Assembly: GCF_005239225.2 (NCBI RefSeq)
Contig: NC_133300.1
Coordinates: forward strand, 21,131,584 to 21,195,583
Length of the DNA stretch: 64,000 nucleotides
Direction of reading: 5' to 3'
From: Populus alba
Lineage: Eukaryota > Streptophyta > Magnoliopsida > Malpighiales > Salicaceae
Translations under genes and position numbers: made by a program
The notes under the pieces: model-generated
Database searches by the model: none
The model's input: only the letters and a program-made list of their open reading frames with translations
Told to the model about the DNA's origin: nothing
Shown here: in pieces, positions 1 through 13,449 of the stretch
Layout of the letters: every line of letters begins with the position of its first letter
Position numbering within the stretch: position 1 is the stretch's first letter

Positions 1-300
1 TTAGCGAGATTTGCATAGTTACTAATTAAAACAACTATAACTCTTGATTCGAGTTGAATCAGACTTAAATTTATTGAAATTAGACTTGGAAGATCTAATA
101 TAGAAAATTTTCCTTCATTTCCTGGATTTTTTTTGTGCTCTTTTGAATTTTATGTTATTTTCTTTTATATTTGAAGGTTATGTATTATTTTGTTAATTTA
201 GAGATCAAGCTTGCAGTTCTTTTCGCTCAACAAATTTGCCTTCTCTGTAATTGTTGAACTGTCTTTATGCTTTTGCCTGCATAAAAAACACTAGATGAAA
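1..300. other. No gene seen; left-edge non-coding DNA
   Basis: AT-rich sequence with no coding signal. Similarity to YSL intron 1 (seen in the other copies) stops near position 300. The sequence to the left of that point is unrelated, so something replaced or interrupted YSL copy 1 here, at the window edge. Confidence 0.5.
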
Positions 301-847
301 AATGAAAAGCAGCCACCCCCAACACCATTATCACACGCTCCAGGAGACGGGGAGGAAGCTAGTAAAGAAACTTTACAGATCATTTAAAGAAGACACTCAT
401 CAAACTTTTTCACTAAGGTAGATTTGTTCATGTCCCTAACAGCAAGTTCAAGTGTTGAGTAGTTTAGTAACGAGTGGCTGAAACAATAGCACAATGTTAG
501 TCATAAAACCTCAATTTTGATTTGTCTCTCAAAGACTTTAGGCAGTAAGAAATTATTGTCTTCAAAGATCTCACATCTGAGATGAAAGGGAAAGAGAGAA
601 AAAAACGGCTGCCTCATCTGGTAATCTAGCAATTAGAAGAAGGAAAACTTGACATTGAATTTTAGCAACTACTTGAATTAAGCAACAATTAAGAACAGAA
701 ACAAAACCAGATGCATAGAAATATTATCTTGATCAAAGAAGCCTAGATATCTCCTCACCTCAGAAAGAACAGAGAAAAAAAATGATTTTAAGAATAATTG
801 AGAGATGAAATGAAAATTAATGGCAGTAAGAAGTACAGAAAGTATAC

Positions 848-1256
848 CACTATTGGCAATGCCAGAGGAGGCAACCACACAAGTCTGGATAACAGTGTTC
901 TCTTGCCTCGTAAAGGGTTGCTTCAAAAGGCCAGACTTTTCAAGAAACTTTGTCCAGGTCTTGATAAAAAAGAACCCTAGAAGGCCAGCAGAGATATTGA
1001 GGGAAGGTATGATACCAGTTGTAAGATTGAGCTTCATTACTATGACGGTGAACAAAATGCTCAACACGAAGCTCACCACAAAGGCCCTCAGTGTCAGCTG
1101 ATTCCTCCATGATGGCACTTCTTGGTTCTCAAATGTTCTTTCCACTGACAACACTTCTTCTTGTTCCTCTTTCTTGTCCTTCTTTCTGTGACCATGATCA
1201 TCCTCCAAATCATAACCATTCTCTACCTCGATGTCATCTCTGCCATTACGTTCCAT
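848..1256 (-). pseudogene. YSL: Orphan first exon of a YSL transporter (copy 1)
   Basis: This 409-nt exon starts at ATG 1256 and ends at 848 before a GTATAC donor, exactly as in the three complete YSL genes downstream. It encodes an acidic/basic N-terminal tail ([17 protein letters not shown]) followed by the YSL signatures [42 protein letters not shown] and [11 protein letters not shown]. Near the splice junction it reads IANSG where the other copies read IAFSG. Intron-like similarity runs left to about 300 and then ends. Exon 2 would be expected just beyond the window edge, so truncation is likely but not proven. Alternatively the gene continues after an insertion. YSL proteins belong to the oligopeptide transporter family, which moves metal-nicotianamine chelates or peptides across membranes. 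Confidence 0.75.
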
Positions 1257-1402
1257 TTTCTTTTCTTAAAAAAAAATTCTCTGCGGAGGCTACGACTGTT
1301 GGGAGAGTGTTAAATAAGGTGGTTGTGATTATTGCTCGACAAAATTACTTGTCTCACCAGGGGGGGTCAAAACTGGTGTCTCTACAGTTCAATCTAGATT
1401 AA

Positions 1403-2270
1403 CTCTTCATTAAAAAAAAAATATTAAAACAATTTTATTAAAAAAAAAAAAAACAGAGCTCAATTACTTGAGTATTAATGGCATTGTATGAAAAGTCTTT
1501 AAATGCCATTAAGCGAATTTAACAGTAATTGCTACACCACTTAAGTGAACCGCCCAATTAAGAATTAGTCGTGATATGAAAAGTCTTAATGGACAACTTT
1601 TTCTTGCCATTTGAGTTTTTTTTATGTCCTTGTATTTTATTTTAATTTAGTTTTATAAACTTTTTAATATATACTCAATGATTATATATATATATACACA
1701 GATGTTTGGAAAATTGAAACCAATAAGACCATTTCATGATTTCAATGGTTTCTATGGGTGTTTGGCTTTGAGATATAAATGGTATTTTTTGTGAGACCCA
1801 CATAAAAAATATGTATTTTTTATTTTTGTTAGATGTAATTAATTTATACTTTTAAAAAATTATATCTTTTTAAAAAACCAATCATATCTTCAATCTGAAC
1901 ACACAATTCATTTTGATATGTCGATTTAAAGATTTTCACCTTAAAAATGAGCCCATTGACTGTTGACTTGGCTGCCACGCTTACAAAGTCCAGATCCGAA
2001 AGTGATATAAGGATTTATGCCAGGAAAAGAAATAGCATTATTTTAGATTTGTGGATTTTTGGATCAAGCCATTCGGTTGAGTTGGACATGCTTAATTGTT
2101 GAGCTGAACTCTTACTACACTATTTTTTGGTCGAGAATTATGTTTGTGCATCTAAACTTGAGTCTTATTCGTGGAAAATGAATTCAATGTCATTTTATTT
2201 GGTTCATTGAATTGAATTGTAGAAGAAGGATTCCTAATTAAATAAGAGGAATATTTCTTAGTCTTAGACT
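1403..2270. other. Intergenic, no gene seen
   Basis: AT-rich stretch with poly-A and poly-T tracts and a short (TA)n run near 1684. I see no ORF of interest and no recognised repeat. Confidence 0.5.
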
Positions 2271-3512
2271 CAGTTTGTTAGCTGGAAAGTGAATTCCTTT
2301 TGGAAAGTGAATTCTGGGGAAAGTGAATTCCGGGAAAGTATTTTTCGATGTTTGGTAGTGTTATGGAAAATGAATTGGAAAACACTTTCCAGTGTTTGGT
2401 TATGTTATGGAAAATGAGCTGGAAAATAACTTATTAATATTTTATTTTTTTCAAGTTTATTAAAATAATGAGGAACAAATCTTACAAATTAAAAAGTTGA
2501 ATGATAATGAAATTGAAAAAAAATATATAATTTCATAAATTATCTCAAATAAAACAAATAATAATCAAAATAATAGGGATCAAATCTAAAAAATTAAAAA
2601 AAAAATGAAAAATGAAGAAATTAAAATAATAATAATCAACATTTCATAAATTATTTCAAATAAAATAAGTAACAATCAAAAGAATGAGGATCAAATTTGA
2701 TAAATAAAAAATTTCAATAAAAAAATGATAAGAAAAAAGCAAATAGCAATTATAAAAATAAGGACCAAAGTTAATATAAAAATAAAATTTTAAGAGATGA
2801 AATTGAAAAATAAATATTCAAAACAAAAAATATATATATATATAGTAATCAAAAGTTTGAGGATCAAATTTGATATAATCAGCAAATAATGACATTTCTA
2901 AATTTTTCACAACTTCCGGAAAGTGTTTTCCCTTCAAATTTTTCAGGAAAACACTTTCCTGAAAACCAAGCCAAATTTTCCTTTTACTAGAAAGTGTTTT
3001 CCATTGACCAACTTTCCTACTGGCAAACAAACACAAGAAAGTTTGGAAAGTGCTTTCCCGGAAACCACTTCCCGGAAAACAAACACAACTAAAAGGAAAA
3101 CACTTTCCTGAAAACCAAGTCAATTTTTTTTTGACTAAAATTGACTGGAAAGTGTTTTCCGTTGACCGGAAAGTGTTTTCCGTTGACTAGAAAGTGTTTT
3201 CCGCTGACTAGAAAGTGTTTTCCGCTGACCGGAAATTGTTTTCCGTTGACCAACTTTTCTAATGACAAACAAACACAGGAAAGTTTGGAAAATGGTTTCC
3301 CGGAAACTACTTTCCGGGAAACAAACAAGGCCCTAAAGGGAAAACACTTTCCTGAAAACCAAGTCAAATTTTTCTTTGACTGAAATTGACTGGAAAATAT
3401 TTTCCGTTGATCGGGAAGTGTTTTCCGTTGACTAACTTTTCTAATGACAAACAATCACAGAAAAGTTTGAAAAATGGTTTTCCAAAAACTACATTCTGGG
3501 AAACAAACATGG
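2271..3512. mobile_element. Non-autonomous repeat with inverted GTTTGTT/AACAAAC ends
   Basis: The left end reads GTTTGTTAGCTGGAAAGT and the right end finishes GGGAAACAAACATGGC, giving short imperfect inverted termini. The AT-rich interior has no coding capacity. The same left-end, interior and right-end sequences recur at 31.1-32.95 kb, which marks a dispersed family. The many GGAAAGTGTTTTCC-like near-palindromes and an internal second right end (about 3300-3335) suggest nested or repeatedly extended termini. It is probably a MITE-like DNA element; I cannot assign a superfamily. Confidence 0.55.
3147..3251. repeat. Five 21-bp tandem units with W-box-like cores
   Basis: Five contiguous 21-bp units start at 3147, 3168, 3189, 3210 and 3231. 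Each is GGAAAGTGTTTTCC followed by GTTGACC or a one- or two-base variant. Each unit contains a near-palindrome (GGAAA...TTTTCC). Units 1, 2 and 5 carry TTGACC or TTGACT, the core bound by WRKY factors in plants. Any regulatory role is conjecture. Confidence 0.75.
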
Positions 3513-3515
3513 CTT

Positions 3516-6500
3516 AAAAAAATTTCTATTTAGAACTCTTTTTGAACCAATATTTAAAATTCTTATTGGATTAATGTGGTAGTTTGATCATATTAGATGA
3601 ATTCATTTTAAAATTTAAAATTAATGGTTTCAATTTCCTTTTATATATATATACACACACACTTTAACAACAAATACTACTAATTAAAAAAAAAATATAA
3701 CCATCCACTGACTAAGTGAAAAGAAATTTTAATATATTATTAAAATTAAAATCAATGTTCTAGATGTTTCTACCATGATAGGTTATATTATCTCTGCCTT
3801 ACGAGAAGGTCTTGATTTAACCTTTTTTTTTTTTTAAAAAAGAAAAAACCACGGTGGAAAGATTGATTTTAAAAATCCCAATAATTTACTTTAGACTAGT
3901 AGTAGTATTTCTCATGGTCATCGCGCCCGACGAAAAATCATCGCTGCACCTAACCTTCACTGTTCAACTTAATTTCTATAATATTTGCTAGCTAGGATTC
4001 TTGCACAATATTGACAAATCAAGAAACCCAATAATTAAACTCACCGTTATGGAAGTATGTTTTTATTTTTTGATTTTTCGAGTTTAATTTTTAGTATAGA
4101 TATATATAAGAAAATTTATTAATCTTTTTTAACTTAACAAATTGATGTATGACATGCACCCTTAATCAGGGGCCCTACAAAGATTTTTTTTTTTTTCAGC
4201 TTCTCCTTTCATAATATTAATATATTTAGCTTAACTAATAAAACAACTAATATTTTGGTTTCTTTTAACAAAATTTTTGGTTCCGCCCCCGCCCTTAATA
4301 TTGTTTGTAAAAACAAAAGGTTTTGATAAATATATAAGCAAGGTGATATGAGAATATTCCTTATATTTAAAAGAAAATAATAATTAGGAAATCAAACGTT
4401 TTAGTATCCAACTTGGGCCGCATTTGGATAAGAGGTTTTAATGCTAACTAAATAAAAATATTAATCCTTAACTCACAATCCAATGAGTACTTTTACATCG
4501 GGTTTGGTTATTTTTGTCAACTGAATTGAAATAACTGACTTCTTTCTCTTTTTAAAACTTTGTCCAAGTCTTGATAAAAGTGTCATCTTCCCTAGTAAGG
4601 GATTGCTTCAGAAGGTTCATTGTTCCACCACCTCAAATGTTTTAATTGTATTGCTATTAACTATATATATTTTAAAAAAAAAAACTACGTAAAAAATTAT
4701 AAATATCCGCTGACTATGTCAAAAGAGATTTTAATCATTAAAAATCAAATCAATGTGTCCTAGATATTTCTATCAAAATATATTATATATTAGCTCTAAC
4801 TAAAGAAAAGAGAAAATTATTTTGATATATTTTTCAATTAAAATTACTTTAAAAAATAACAACAACTATATTGATGCACAGGCTTTTACTCTTCTATGTT
4901 TAGAAAAAACAAATCAAAGTTATTTCTGCAATGAATTAAATAGGTCTTGACGTATATATGGGAAAACAACTGGCCTATAATAAAAAATAAACCCTAAATC
5001 TTAAAATTGTGCATGCAAAGACTAAATGCGGCCGTAAAGTACGAAAAATAATATAAGAATAGACTAAACATGATCTTATAAAAGGTATCTTTTGACTTGA
5101 TACACGTGGGAAAGAAGACGAGACGGTCCAAGCCAGAAATCTACTATTCAAAGCCTGCAAAATGGAAATTGAGGAGCTTGCTATGTTTGTCCATGGCCAC
5201 CGCACGAAAAATCATGGCTGTACCAAACCTTCGACTGTTCAACTTAATTTCCATAATATTTGCTAGCTAGGATTCTTGCACAATATTAATTGGAGAATAA
5301 AAAAATCCCCAATAATTAAACTCACAGTTAAGGAAGAATATTTTATTAATTTGTTGATTTTCTTTTATTTTAAATTTTAGATTCATATCTAACAAAAATT
5401 ATTATTATTTTTGTTAAATATAACAAACTGATGTGGGAGATGAACTATTCATATTGTTTGTAATAATATCCAACATGGAATAATCTAGTTAAGAGGTTTT
5501 AATGCTAGCTAAAGAAAAATCTTATTTCTTAACTTAAAATTTGATGGATATGTTTAATTAAATAGATTAAGAATTATAAATGCTGAAAAATATTTTAATA
5601 TTAACTAAAAACTAGTTTGTGAAGAAAAGAGATAAACGCAATAAAAATATTTGATTATTTTCTGTGAATTTTTTTTTAATTATTTTTAACTTAATTATAG
5701 GGCATAAATATTTTTTATAAGAAGAGTAATGGAAAAAATATTCTAATTATTATCTTTAATTTTTAAAAAACATAACATTTTTTCTATGTCATTTATTTAG
5801 TAAAAATTAAAAGCTTTCCACATATATACCCGGAAAAAAAATCCTGATGATTTTAATAAAAATAAAAAATACAGTTATCTAACTAAAACTCATTTGTCTC
5901 ATTAATGTGCTACTTTTTGTTTTTAAATTCCACTAGAACATTTATTTATTAGACAGTATTCAATCATCATTTCAAAGGTCGCATGTTATTAAAAGAAACA
6001 CTTTGTAAGTCTCATTACACACAATTCAATTCATCAAGGTTGAAATCTTCTTATTCGAATCTTTATCAATCTCAAGTTTAAATTAAATTAAGTATAGAAA
6101 TTAATTTGATATAAATTGATTATTTTTATCAATATAAAAAAACTTAAAAAATTATTAAAACAATGACTTGATTAAATTTTTTTTTTCAAAACAATAACTT
6201 TTATTTCTCAATATTAAAACGGTAATATATCATATCAATCTTAATTAATTTATTAAATTTTTAATACACCTCATAAGTCAAAAAAACACAAAAATTAAAT
6301 GGAATCTATTAAAATAATATCTAAAAATAACAATCTTAATAAATCTAAGAATTTAACAGAAATTATTTATATTATATTTTGAATCAATGAGTTTTTTTAA
6401 AAAATAAATATTGTTGAAAAAATATTTTTTCAAAAATTAAATTACATGTGTGGGCCTATGTGATTAATAGGTAGATGACGTGTTAGATGTAAGTCTAAAT

Positions 6501-8101
6501 TTTAACCATTATAAAAATAGAACGGTCAGAGAATCAAGCTGTACAATTTTTTAGTCAAAAGATCAATTTTCAACCTATACCCACCTAGAAACTCTTGAAA
6601 AATATTAGTATAACCTTAAAAAACTAATTTCCCAGCTCAAATAGATCTAAATTGATTTAAAAATAAATTGAAAACAAAAAACCTCTCTCAACCCTCTTAT
6701 ATGAAAGTTCAAAAACACTTTAATAATATTTTTCTTTTCAAGATAAACACTTTAATATCAAATTTGATTATTTTTGTTAATTAAGTTGGAACAACCATCA
6801 TGTTTCTCTATTTTATTGTTTTTTGACAATTGTATCTCCTCTCAGTTTAGAGACTAAAATATAAAAATAATAAATCATTGGACTGACTTGTATAATATTC
6901 AGACTAAATAGATAAAAAAAATAAAATTTGACAAAATCCCAAGCCTAAATTTTCCAAAAAGGCGTCGACGCATTTTGTTTTTAAAAAAGAGGTTAGTATT
7001 TTTATTTTTTAAAAGACCACCGAGACCTTAAAATAAGTAGCACGAAATAAGTTACGAGGCCAAATCACCGATGAACACAAATTAAAGAAGTTAAAAATGA
7101 TAAAGTTTGATAATAGAATAAAAAAATAAAAACACCATGCAAATCCACAGTATTTTCACCTAGAGTCCACACTGAAAAACAAACAGAGGCCTCTTCGTAA
7201 AATAATGTAGTCTCCACGTGCCCTTAATTTACTATAACAGCAAGCAGCCCATATATGATCCTTTTGTTCTCTTATATTACCATTTATGGAAATCGATGGC
7301 AGATATTAAATTAAGACAGTCAAGCAAGTTAGTGGTAGACAACAAAAAATCAAACCCAAGCTAGCTGCTAGCTATCATAAGACTAAATATTCACACGAGG
7401 GATTTATTGAGAACATGAACGAAGCATATTTGAAAAGACTCTAATCTTCGGACAAAGAGCAATTTTATTTATATATATTTTTAAAAAATCGTACAATAGT
7501 TTTATATGAAATGACGTGCTGATTATTCTTTTCATTCTAGACTAATCTTTTAATAGTTCTAAACTTATATTTAACTACTTATCACTTAACACATTAAAAA
7601 AAAAAAAAAAAACCTCCAGGGGTTTAGGATTACTGTGTGGATTGTGAGCAGATTCGCTGTGAACATTTTTATTTTTATTTTTATTATTATTCTTTTAAAC
7701 TTTTTACTAACATATTTGGTCCATGCTTGATTTTGCAAAAACAAATTAATCTTGTTACGTTGCATGCTAAAACAAAAACTTTAGGGACCAGATTTGATAA
7801 AAGAGGAAACAATGCAGGGTTTTTTGGGGTTTAGTGTTAAAAAATGCACCTTCTGACAATTTTTTTGCCAAATATTTGGATAAATTTCAACAAAAATAAA
7901 CTTTTGGGGTTCTAAAACTGATTTTTTATTTTATTTCTAGAGATAACTAGAAAATAATTTAGATGATAATAAATCATCCCCGTAACAAAATACTTGTTGA
8001 TAATATTTGATATTATGATAGTGGTTGTTTTTTAAAATATTTTTTACTTATAAATATATTAAAAATATTATTTTTGATGATAGCATATACCAAAACAATC
8101 A

Positions 8102-8136
<35 letters not shown>

Positions 8137-9000
8137 ATTAATTAATTAATTTAAAACATTTTTTTTAATTATTTTTAAAAATATGATATTATCATAAAAA
8201 CAAACACTATCATAATTTAGTATAAAAAAAATAATAAAGGAACGAACAACTAAAAAAAAATAGCTGGGCTTTTTGGTAGCTTGCAAGACCTAGTATGATT
8301 TGCTCTTCTTCTTCTTTTTTTTTTCTTTTAATTTTCTCTTGTTTTCTTTTTCATTAATACCCTTTTTTATGTACTTTTATTCTTTGCATTATTTTTTATT
8401 TGAATTTTAATTAATACATTCTCTTTTATTTTTTAAAATAGTTTAGTTCAGATTTCTTAAATATATTTTTTTGCTTTTTTTTTTGGTATTCTTATAATGT
8501 TTCAAAGAAATTATTGTAATTTATCTTTAATTTTTGTTTCTTTTATATTTTATAAAAATAAATTGTATTTGCATGATTTATTTATAAAAATATAAGCCAT
8601 TTGTTGTTGGTAAGAGCAACAACTAAGATAAAATAAAATTAAAAAATATATATAAATTAAAAAAAAAGTATATTTATACACTTTTTGCTCTTAAGGGAAA
8701 GATTATCTTTCTATTTTATTTTATAATTAGAATAAGCTCTTTCTTAGATTATTGGTTCATAATTTTTTATATTTATTTTATTAAATATAAACAATATTTT
8801 TGCTTTTTTTTAATTAACAAAATCTTAATACTTGAAAATGTATTCATACCATTGCGATGCATGCCTAGCCTGGTGTTATTTAGCCAAAGTTGGGTCAGTA
8901 GGCTAAGGCTTCTGAGTTATTTTTATGAGCTCTTATTTATGTGTTTATTTTAATTTAAATTTGTTTAACTAAAATAAATAAAATTATTTTTAGGATATTT
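3516..9000. other. Long intergenic region holding relics of duplicated YSL flank
   Basis: No intact gene seen. Two diverged copies of the YSL 5'-flank block are recognisable at about 3890-4060 and 4980-5340. Both share GCTAGCTAGGATTCTTGCAC and surrounding text with 18.7-19.0 kb and 33.3-33.6 kb. Shards of YSL exon 1 lie near 4555-4625. The rest is AT-rich, with a (TA)n run near 8103-8136. Confidence 0.55.
4555..4625 (-). pseudogene. Scrambled shards of YSL exon 1
   Basis: Two short pieces match YSL exon 1 on the same strand but in swapped order. One is AACTTTGTCCAAGTCTTGAT; the other is close to the GTAAGGGATTGCTTCAGAAG segment that lies on the opposite side of it in the intact copies. This looks like the remains of an older, rearranged YSL copy. 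Confidence 0.5.
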
Positions 9001-9990
9001 TCAAAATCAACGTTTGATCCAAATGATAACCTGTTTATGCAGTTCACTTACTCCTACGGCTTAGATGCCATTAAAAATACAGCAATGCTTGTCTATTCTG
9101 CAACTCCCTTTCATATTCTTAGGACAAACCTAGATAAAATAAGATAATCATTACACAAGCAATCACTTCAAACTTATTTGATCGGCTGTTTAGATAGTTA
9201 CAAGTCTCATCGCTGAAGCTTTTATCGTCTTTCTCGATGCATCTGATGTTTTTTTTTTTTTTTCTTTCCTGTTTTTTTCCCTGTTGGGTAACTAATTCTG
9301 GCATGGTTTTATTGTGAGAGACTGGTAAGAACACAGCAGTTCCGGAAGGCCATACTAATGCCACGTTGGACCACCTGATAGCATAGCCAGCAAAATGAGC
9401 AAACCTGATACCAAATATAGCAACTGATCATAACCTTACCAGATTGAGTAAAATCCAAAGATAATACATACTGGTGCAAAAGCTGTGATAACATCAAACA
9501 GCAAAACAACAGCTGAGGAATTGAAGGCAGTAGAGCAGCAACCCAGGATAACAACAGCGGTCTTGGGTGTGATTCTGGAAGGTCGGATACGAATAAGGAA
9601 GAAGAAATCAACAACGATAATTGCAATATGTTCAAAATAAACACGCCTGCAACCTGTAATATTTGCACATTCACTTTTGATATTATGTTTAAAGTTCACA
9701 GAGGGTACAGTGATTTTCCGTTTGCACATTGTTTGATGCATCTGTTCCACTATCTTCTTCAAACTAGACAAGAAAAAAACTACAAGCATATTTCCAAGGA
9801 TCGACTAACAAGCATATATAAGTAAATGGACATTTGATTTTCTTCTCCAGAAATGATTATAGAGAAACTAGTTGCTGACTCCACAAATAGCAGGTGATTA
9901 TCTACAGCATTTTTTAGTCGAACTTCATATGTAAACTTCATAACCTTAGTCTGGGAAGCAATTCAGCTCTAACTCACAGTTTCTTTTGAA
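9000..9990 (-). repeat. YSL 3'-flank block, copy 2 (with unidentified relic ORF)
   Basis: This block lies downstream of the YSL stop and is shared with 13.84-14.48 kb and 26.19-26.79 kb, so it was duplicated with the gene. On the minus strand it holds overlapping broken frames rich in hydrophobic residues (for example SSAVVLLFDVITAF and HIAIIVVDFFFLI). GT and AG dinucleotides at plausible spacing suggest old exons of a membrane protein. I do not recognise the family. The frames differ between copies and contain stops, so it is treated as a relic. Confidence 0.5.
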
Positions 9991-10009
9991 GTTGATCTGA
10001 ACTTCAAAT

Positions 10010-13000
10010 TTATGACCCCAAGAACGCATCGACCTTAGAATTTGTTCTCCTTGACAAAAACTTCATGCAAATGGGAGGTTTTACTCCTGCTAGAGCAAGT
10101 ATCGAACTAGGCAAAGTCCATATCCCGTCCCCACAAATCAAACCAGAAGCCACTGCTGGCCCAAAAGCATCTGCCTTTGCCTTGTCAATATTTTCCCAGA
10201 TAAATAGAATCAAGCTTCCCACGCACATGTCGATGGCAAAGTATGAGCCAATATAGGAAGGTATAGCCATTGCCATTGGATTGGGAATGAACCTAGCCCG
10301 TTTCTTACCCAACACATCCTTGATCAAATTTATCAGAATTGCTGCACCGAAGAACCAATAACAAAGATAGAGACAATTCTTTGGTAGAGAGGAGAATCCT
10401 TCTACCCCCAATATAGCCATGTTTCGAAATACAGTAGCATAAGGAGCAGGGTATTGACTTCCAGGAGTCCCCAGATCCTTGAAGGCCTTAAAAAAAAGCC
10501 AAAATACACACGGGGAAATCATGCAACCCATTGCAGTGCCAATTAGCTGGCTCACAAACATGGACCGAGGTGAAGAAAGGGTCAAATAACCAGTCTTGAA
10601 ATCTTGAGATAGATCAGAGGCTGTGGAGACGATATTCATCATGACTCCACAGGCTGCTAGTCCTGCAAGAACTCCACCATGAGAGGCACCAGCCCACGCC
10701 CCAATTACAAAAATAGCAAGCGTCCCATAGGTGGAAGCAAGGGACCAATCAGTGAGTCCACAACCATAAGCATTACAGAATGCAAGGGCTGGGGCAAAGA
10801 TGTAGATAACCAATATGTAATACCATTTTAGTTCGGGAAATATATGCGGAACGGTGGTTGTAGAAATGGCAGCAATTGTGACATAACCTGCAAAAGCAAA
10901 CCATGTTGGAATTTGATCTTTGAGAAAGAGTTGGGTGCGACGTTGCTCATCATAGGAGATCCTGGATGTCTTGGGAGAGGAACGGTCAGCAATAGGCAGA
11001 GCACCAGTTGCATCTCTCCCACGAAGTTGAAAAAACAATGCAGCGAGTGTTCGGCTTAGAACCTTGAAGAAGTTGTATAGACCGTCACCCAAGATCAAGG
11101 CAGTGGCAATAAATACCTGTGTTCATTGCTTAAGTGTTGGTATGAAAGAAAAGGCTTCAAGAAAATGTTAAAAATCATGTAATTGGCATTCTTGTCACCT
11201 TAACCTTGTTAGAAAACTTACCTTGTAACCTTGGAGGCCATGCAAGCTGCCTGGTTTGAGGTCTGCTGGATACCAGTCACCCTTTTTTGTATCTATGAGA
11301 GGCCACATGAGACCCCAGGAAAGAATTCCTCCAAGCAAAACTGATATGTTTATGATGTAGGGGCAAATCATTCCAACTCCAACATATGTTGCTGAGAAAT
11401 CAAAGAAAAATCTGTACATGTAACAAGAACATTATTAGTCAAAGATACGACAACGAATTTGAAACAGAATGCCATAGTAAATGGAACTACATTCAACAAG
11501 AAGAGAGGATTTTGGAAGGTTGAGCAATGCTTTTACTTGTTTTCATGTGCTTTAAGACCAAGTGAGGGGAACTCAGCAAATCCACAACCATCTCCTGCAG
11601 TGTAGAACCATTGAAAGAAACCCCAAAAGAAGCTGAATGAGAAGAACTTGCCCAACACTCTCACTTGTTTCCTGTAACAGTAGAATAACAAAGTTCAATA
11701 CTCTTACATGTCAAAGGATCATCCAACTATAAGTGCATGAGGTCTGATAATGCCTTACTTTGCTAGCTTGGCTCCTGCAGGAGTGTGGAAGCTGTTGATG
11801 AGATGAGCAGTTGCAGTGCCACTTGGATATGTCAATTTGAAGCCTATAATCATGACCTGGAAATAACCAGGTTAACAATGAGGATTAATTTTTGGAAAAT
11901 CTATACATTCGGCAAAAATGTAAAATGCAGAGAAAAGTTTTCTTTTTCCTATAATCATATAAATAAATTGAATGCTGATATAAGTTGTAAAGTCTACCTT
12001 TCGAAGAGGCACCACCGAAAAGAGCCCAAGAAAGCTAACAACAAACAAAAAGCCAATCATCCAAGACAGAGATGGATTTTTAAAGGCATCACTATCTTCA
12101 GTTAATTGTTTGGCCACGGTTTCACTCATTCCAAACAGATAACTCCCAAAGCCTCCTATTATAAGGAAACAAGGAAAAAATTGTAGAATGGAAACCATTA
12201 GTACAAAAATCAACAAGTTTAATATCATCATAAGCATAATCACAAATTAACCGTTTCATTATAATAATTAATTCAGTTTCGAAACAAGTTTGGCAAGTAA
12301 TCAGGCTTTTCTTGACTATTTGGATAAGTTAGAAATATAATGTATTCATCTTGACATTATGTTAATGATTCACAGTTAGAGAAGATGTTTGATTAATAAC
12401 GCAAGCTCACAACTAGCATTCTAGAAACAGATATTATTCACATTTTCCTTTCTTTTACTAATGGAGAAGACTTCTTTTTCCACAAATCAGAATATTGTTA
12501 TAAGACTTGCTGTATAAATCTGAACTTAGGAAGTCATCCATATCCAGCGCATATGAATTGAACTGTCAAAAAAGTATCTGTCAAGTGACATACCAGCTGC
12601 ACTCCTAACATTATCACACTCTAGGAGACAGAGATAGATTTGTTCATGTCTCTAATGGTAAGTTCAAGTGTTGATTAGTCTAGTAAAAGTGGTTGCCTTA
12701 TCAGGTAATCTAGCAATTAGAAGAAGCAAATCTTGACATCGAATTTTAGTAACTATTGTAAGTTTGCAACCTTTAAGAACAGAAACAAAACCAAATGCAC
12801 AGAAATATTAATATCTTGATAAAAGAAACCTAGATATCTCCTCAACTTCGAAAGAAAAGAGACAAAAAATTGAATTTCAAAATAATTAAGAGAGATGAAA
12901 TGAAAATTAATGGTAGTAAACAGTACAGAAAGTATACCACTAAAGGCAATGCCAGATGAGGCAACCACGCAAGTCTGTATTACAGTGTTCTCTTGCCTCG

Positions 13001-13346
13001 TAAAGGGTTGCTTCAAAAGTCCAGACTTTTCAAGAAACTTTGTCCAGGTCTTGATAAAAAAGAAGCCCAGAAGGCCAGCAGAGACATTGAGGGAAGGTAT
13101 GATACCAGTTGTAAGATTGAGCTTCATTACTATGACGCTGAATAAAATGCTCAACACGAAGCTCACCACAAAGGCCCTCAGTGTCAGCTGATTCCTCCAT
13201 GATGGCACTTCTTGGTTCTCAAATATTCTTTCCACTGACAACTCTTCTTCTTGTTCCTCTTTCTTGTCCTTCTTTCTGTGAACATGATCATCCTCCAAAT
13301 CATAATCATTCTCTACCTTGGTGTCGTCTCTTTCATTACGTTCCAT
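10010..13346 (-). CDS. YSL: YSL transporter, copy 2 (six exons, 698 aa)
   Basis: Exons on the minus strand are 13346-12938, 12155-11998, 11856-11759, 11671-11537, 11411-11222 and 11116-10010. All junctions have GT donors and AG acceptors, and the phases join without a break to give 698 residues, a normal YSL length. Landmarks in order are [34 protein letters not shown] across intron 1, [72 protein letters not shown] and a C-terminal [11 protein letters not shown]...FLGS. It is a polytopic membrane protein of the oligopeptide transporter family. YSLs typically move metal-nicotianamine complexes with protons. The sequence resembles the YSL5/7/8 branch, for which syringolin import has been reported in Arabidopsis, so the substrate is open. 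It is more diverged than copies 3 and 4 are from each other. Confidence 0.93.
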
Positions 13347-13449
13347 TTTATTTTCTTAAAAGAATGATTCTTTATGGAGACGAAGAGAGTTGGGAGCGTG
13401 TTTAATAAGTGGTTGTGATTACTGCTCAGCACATCCGAATAGAAGACGA

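Noticed and set aside
2818..3454. ORFs with repeated GKHFPV / RKCFPLT words
   Set aside because: They are translations of the 21-bp repeats and GGAAAGTGTTTTCC palindromes in a non-coding element.
12910..13191. 93-codon plus-strand ORF repeated opposite every YSL exon 1
   Set aside because: Its conservation is explained by the YSL coding strand; it is antisense to exon 1 and its intron boundary.
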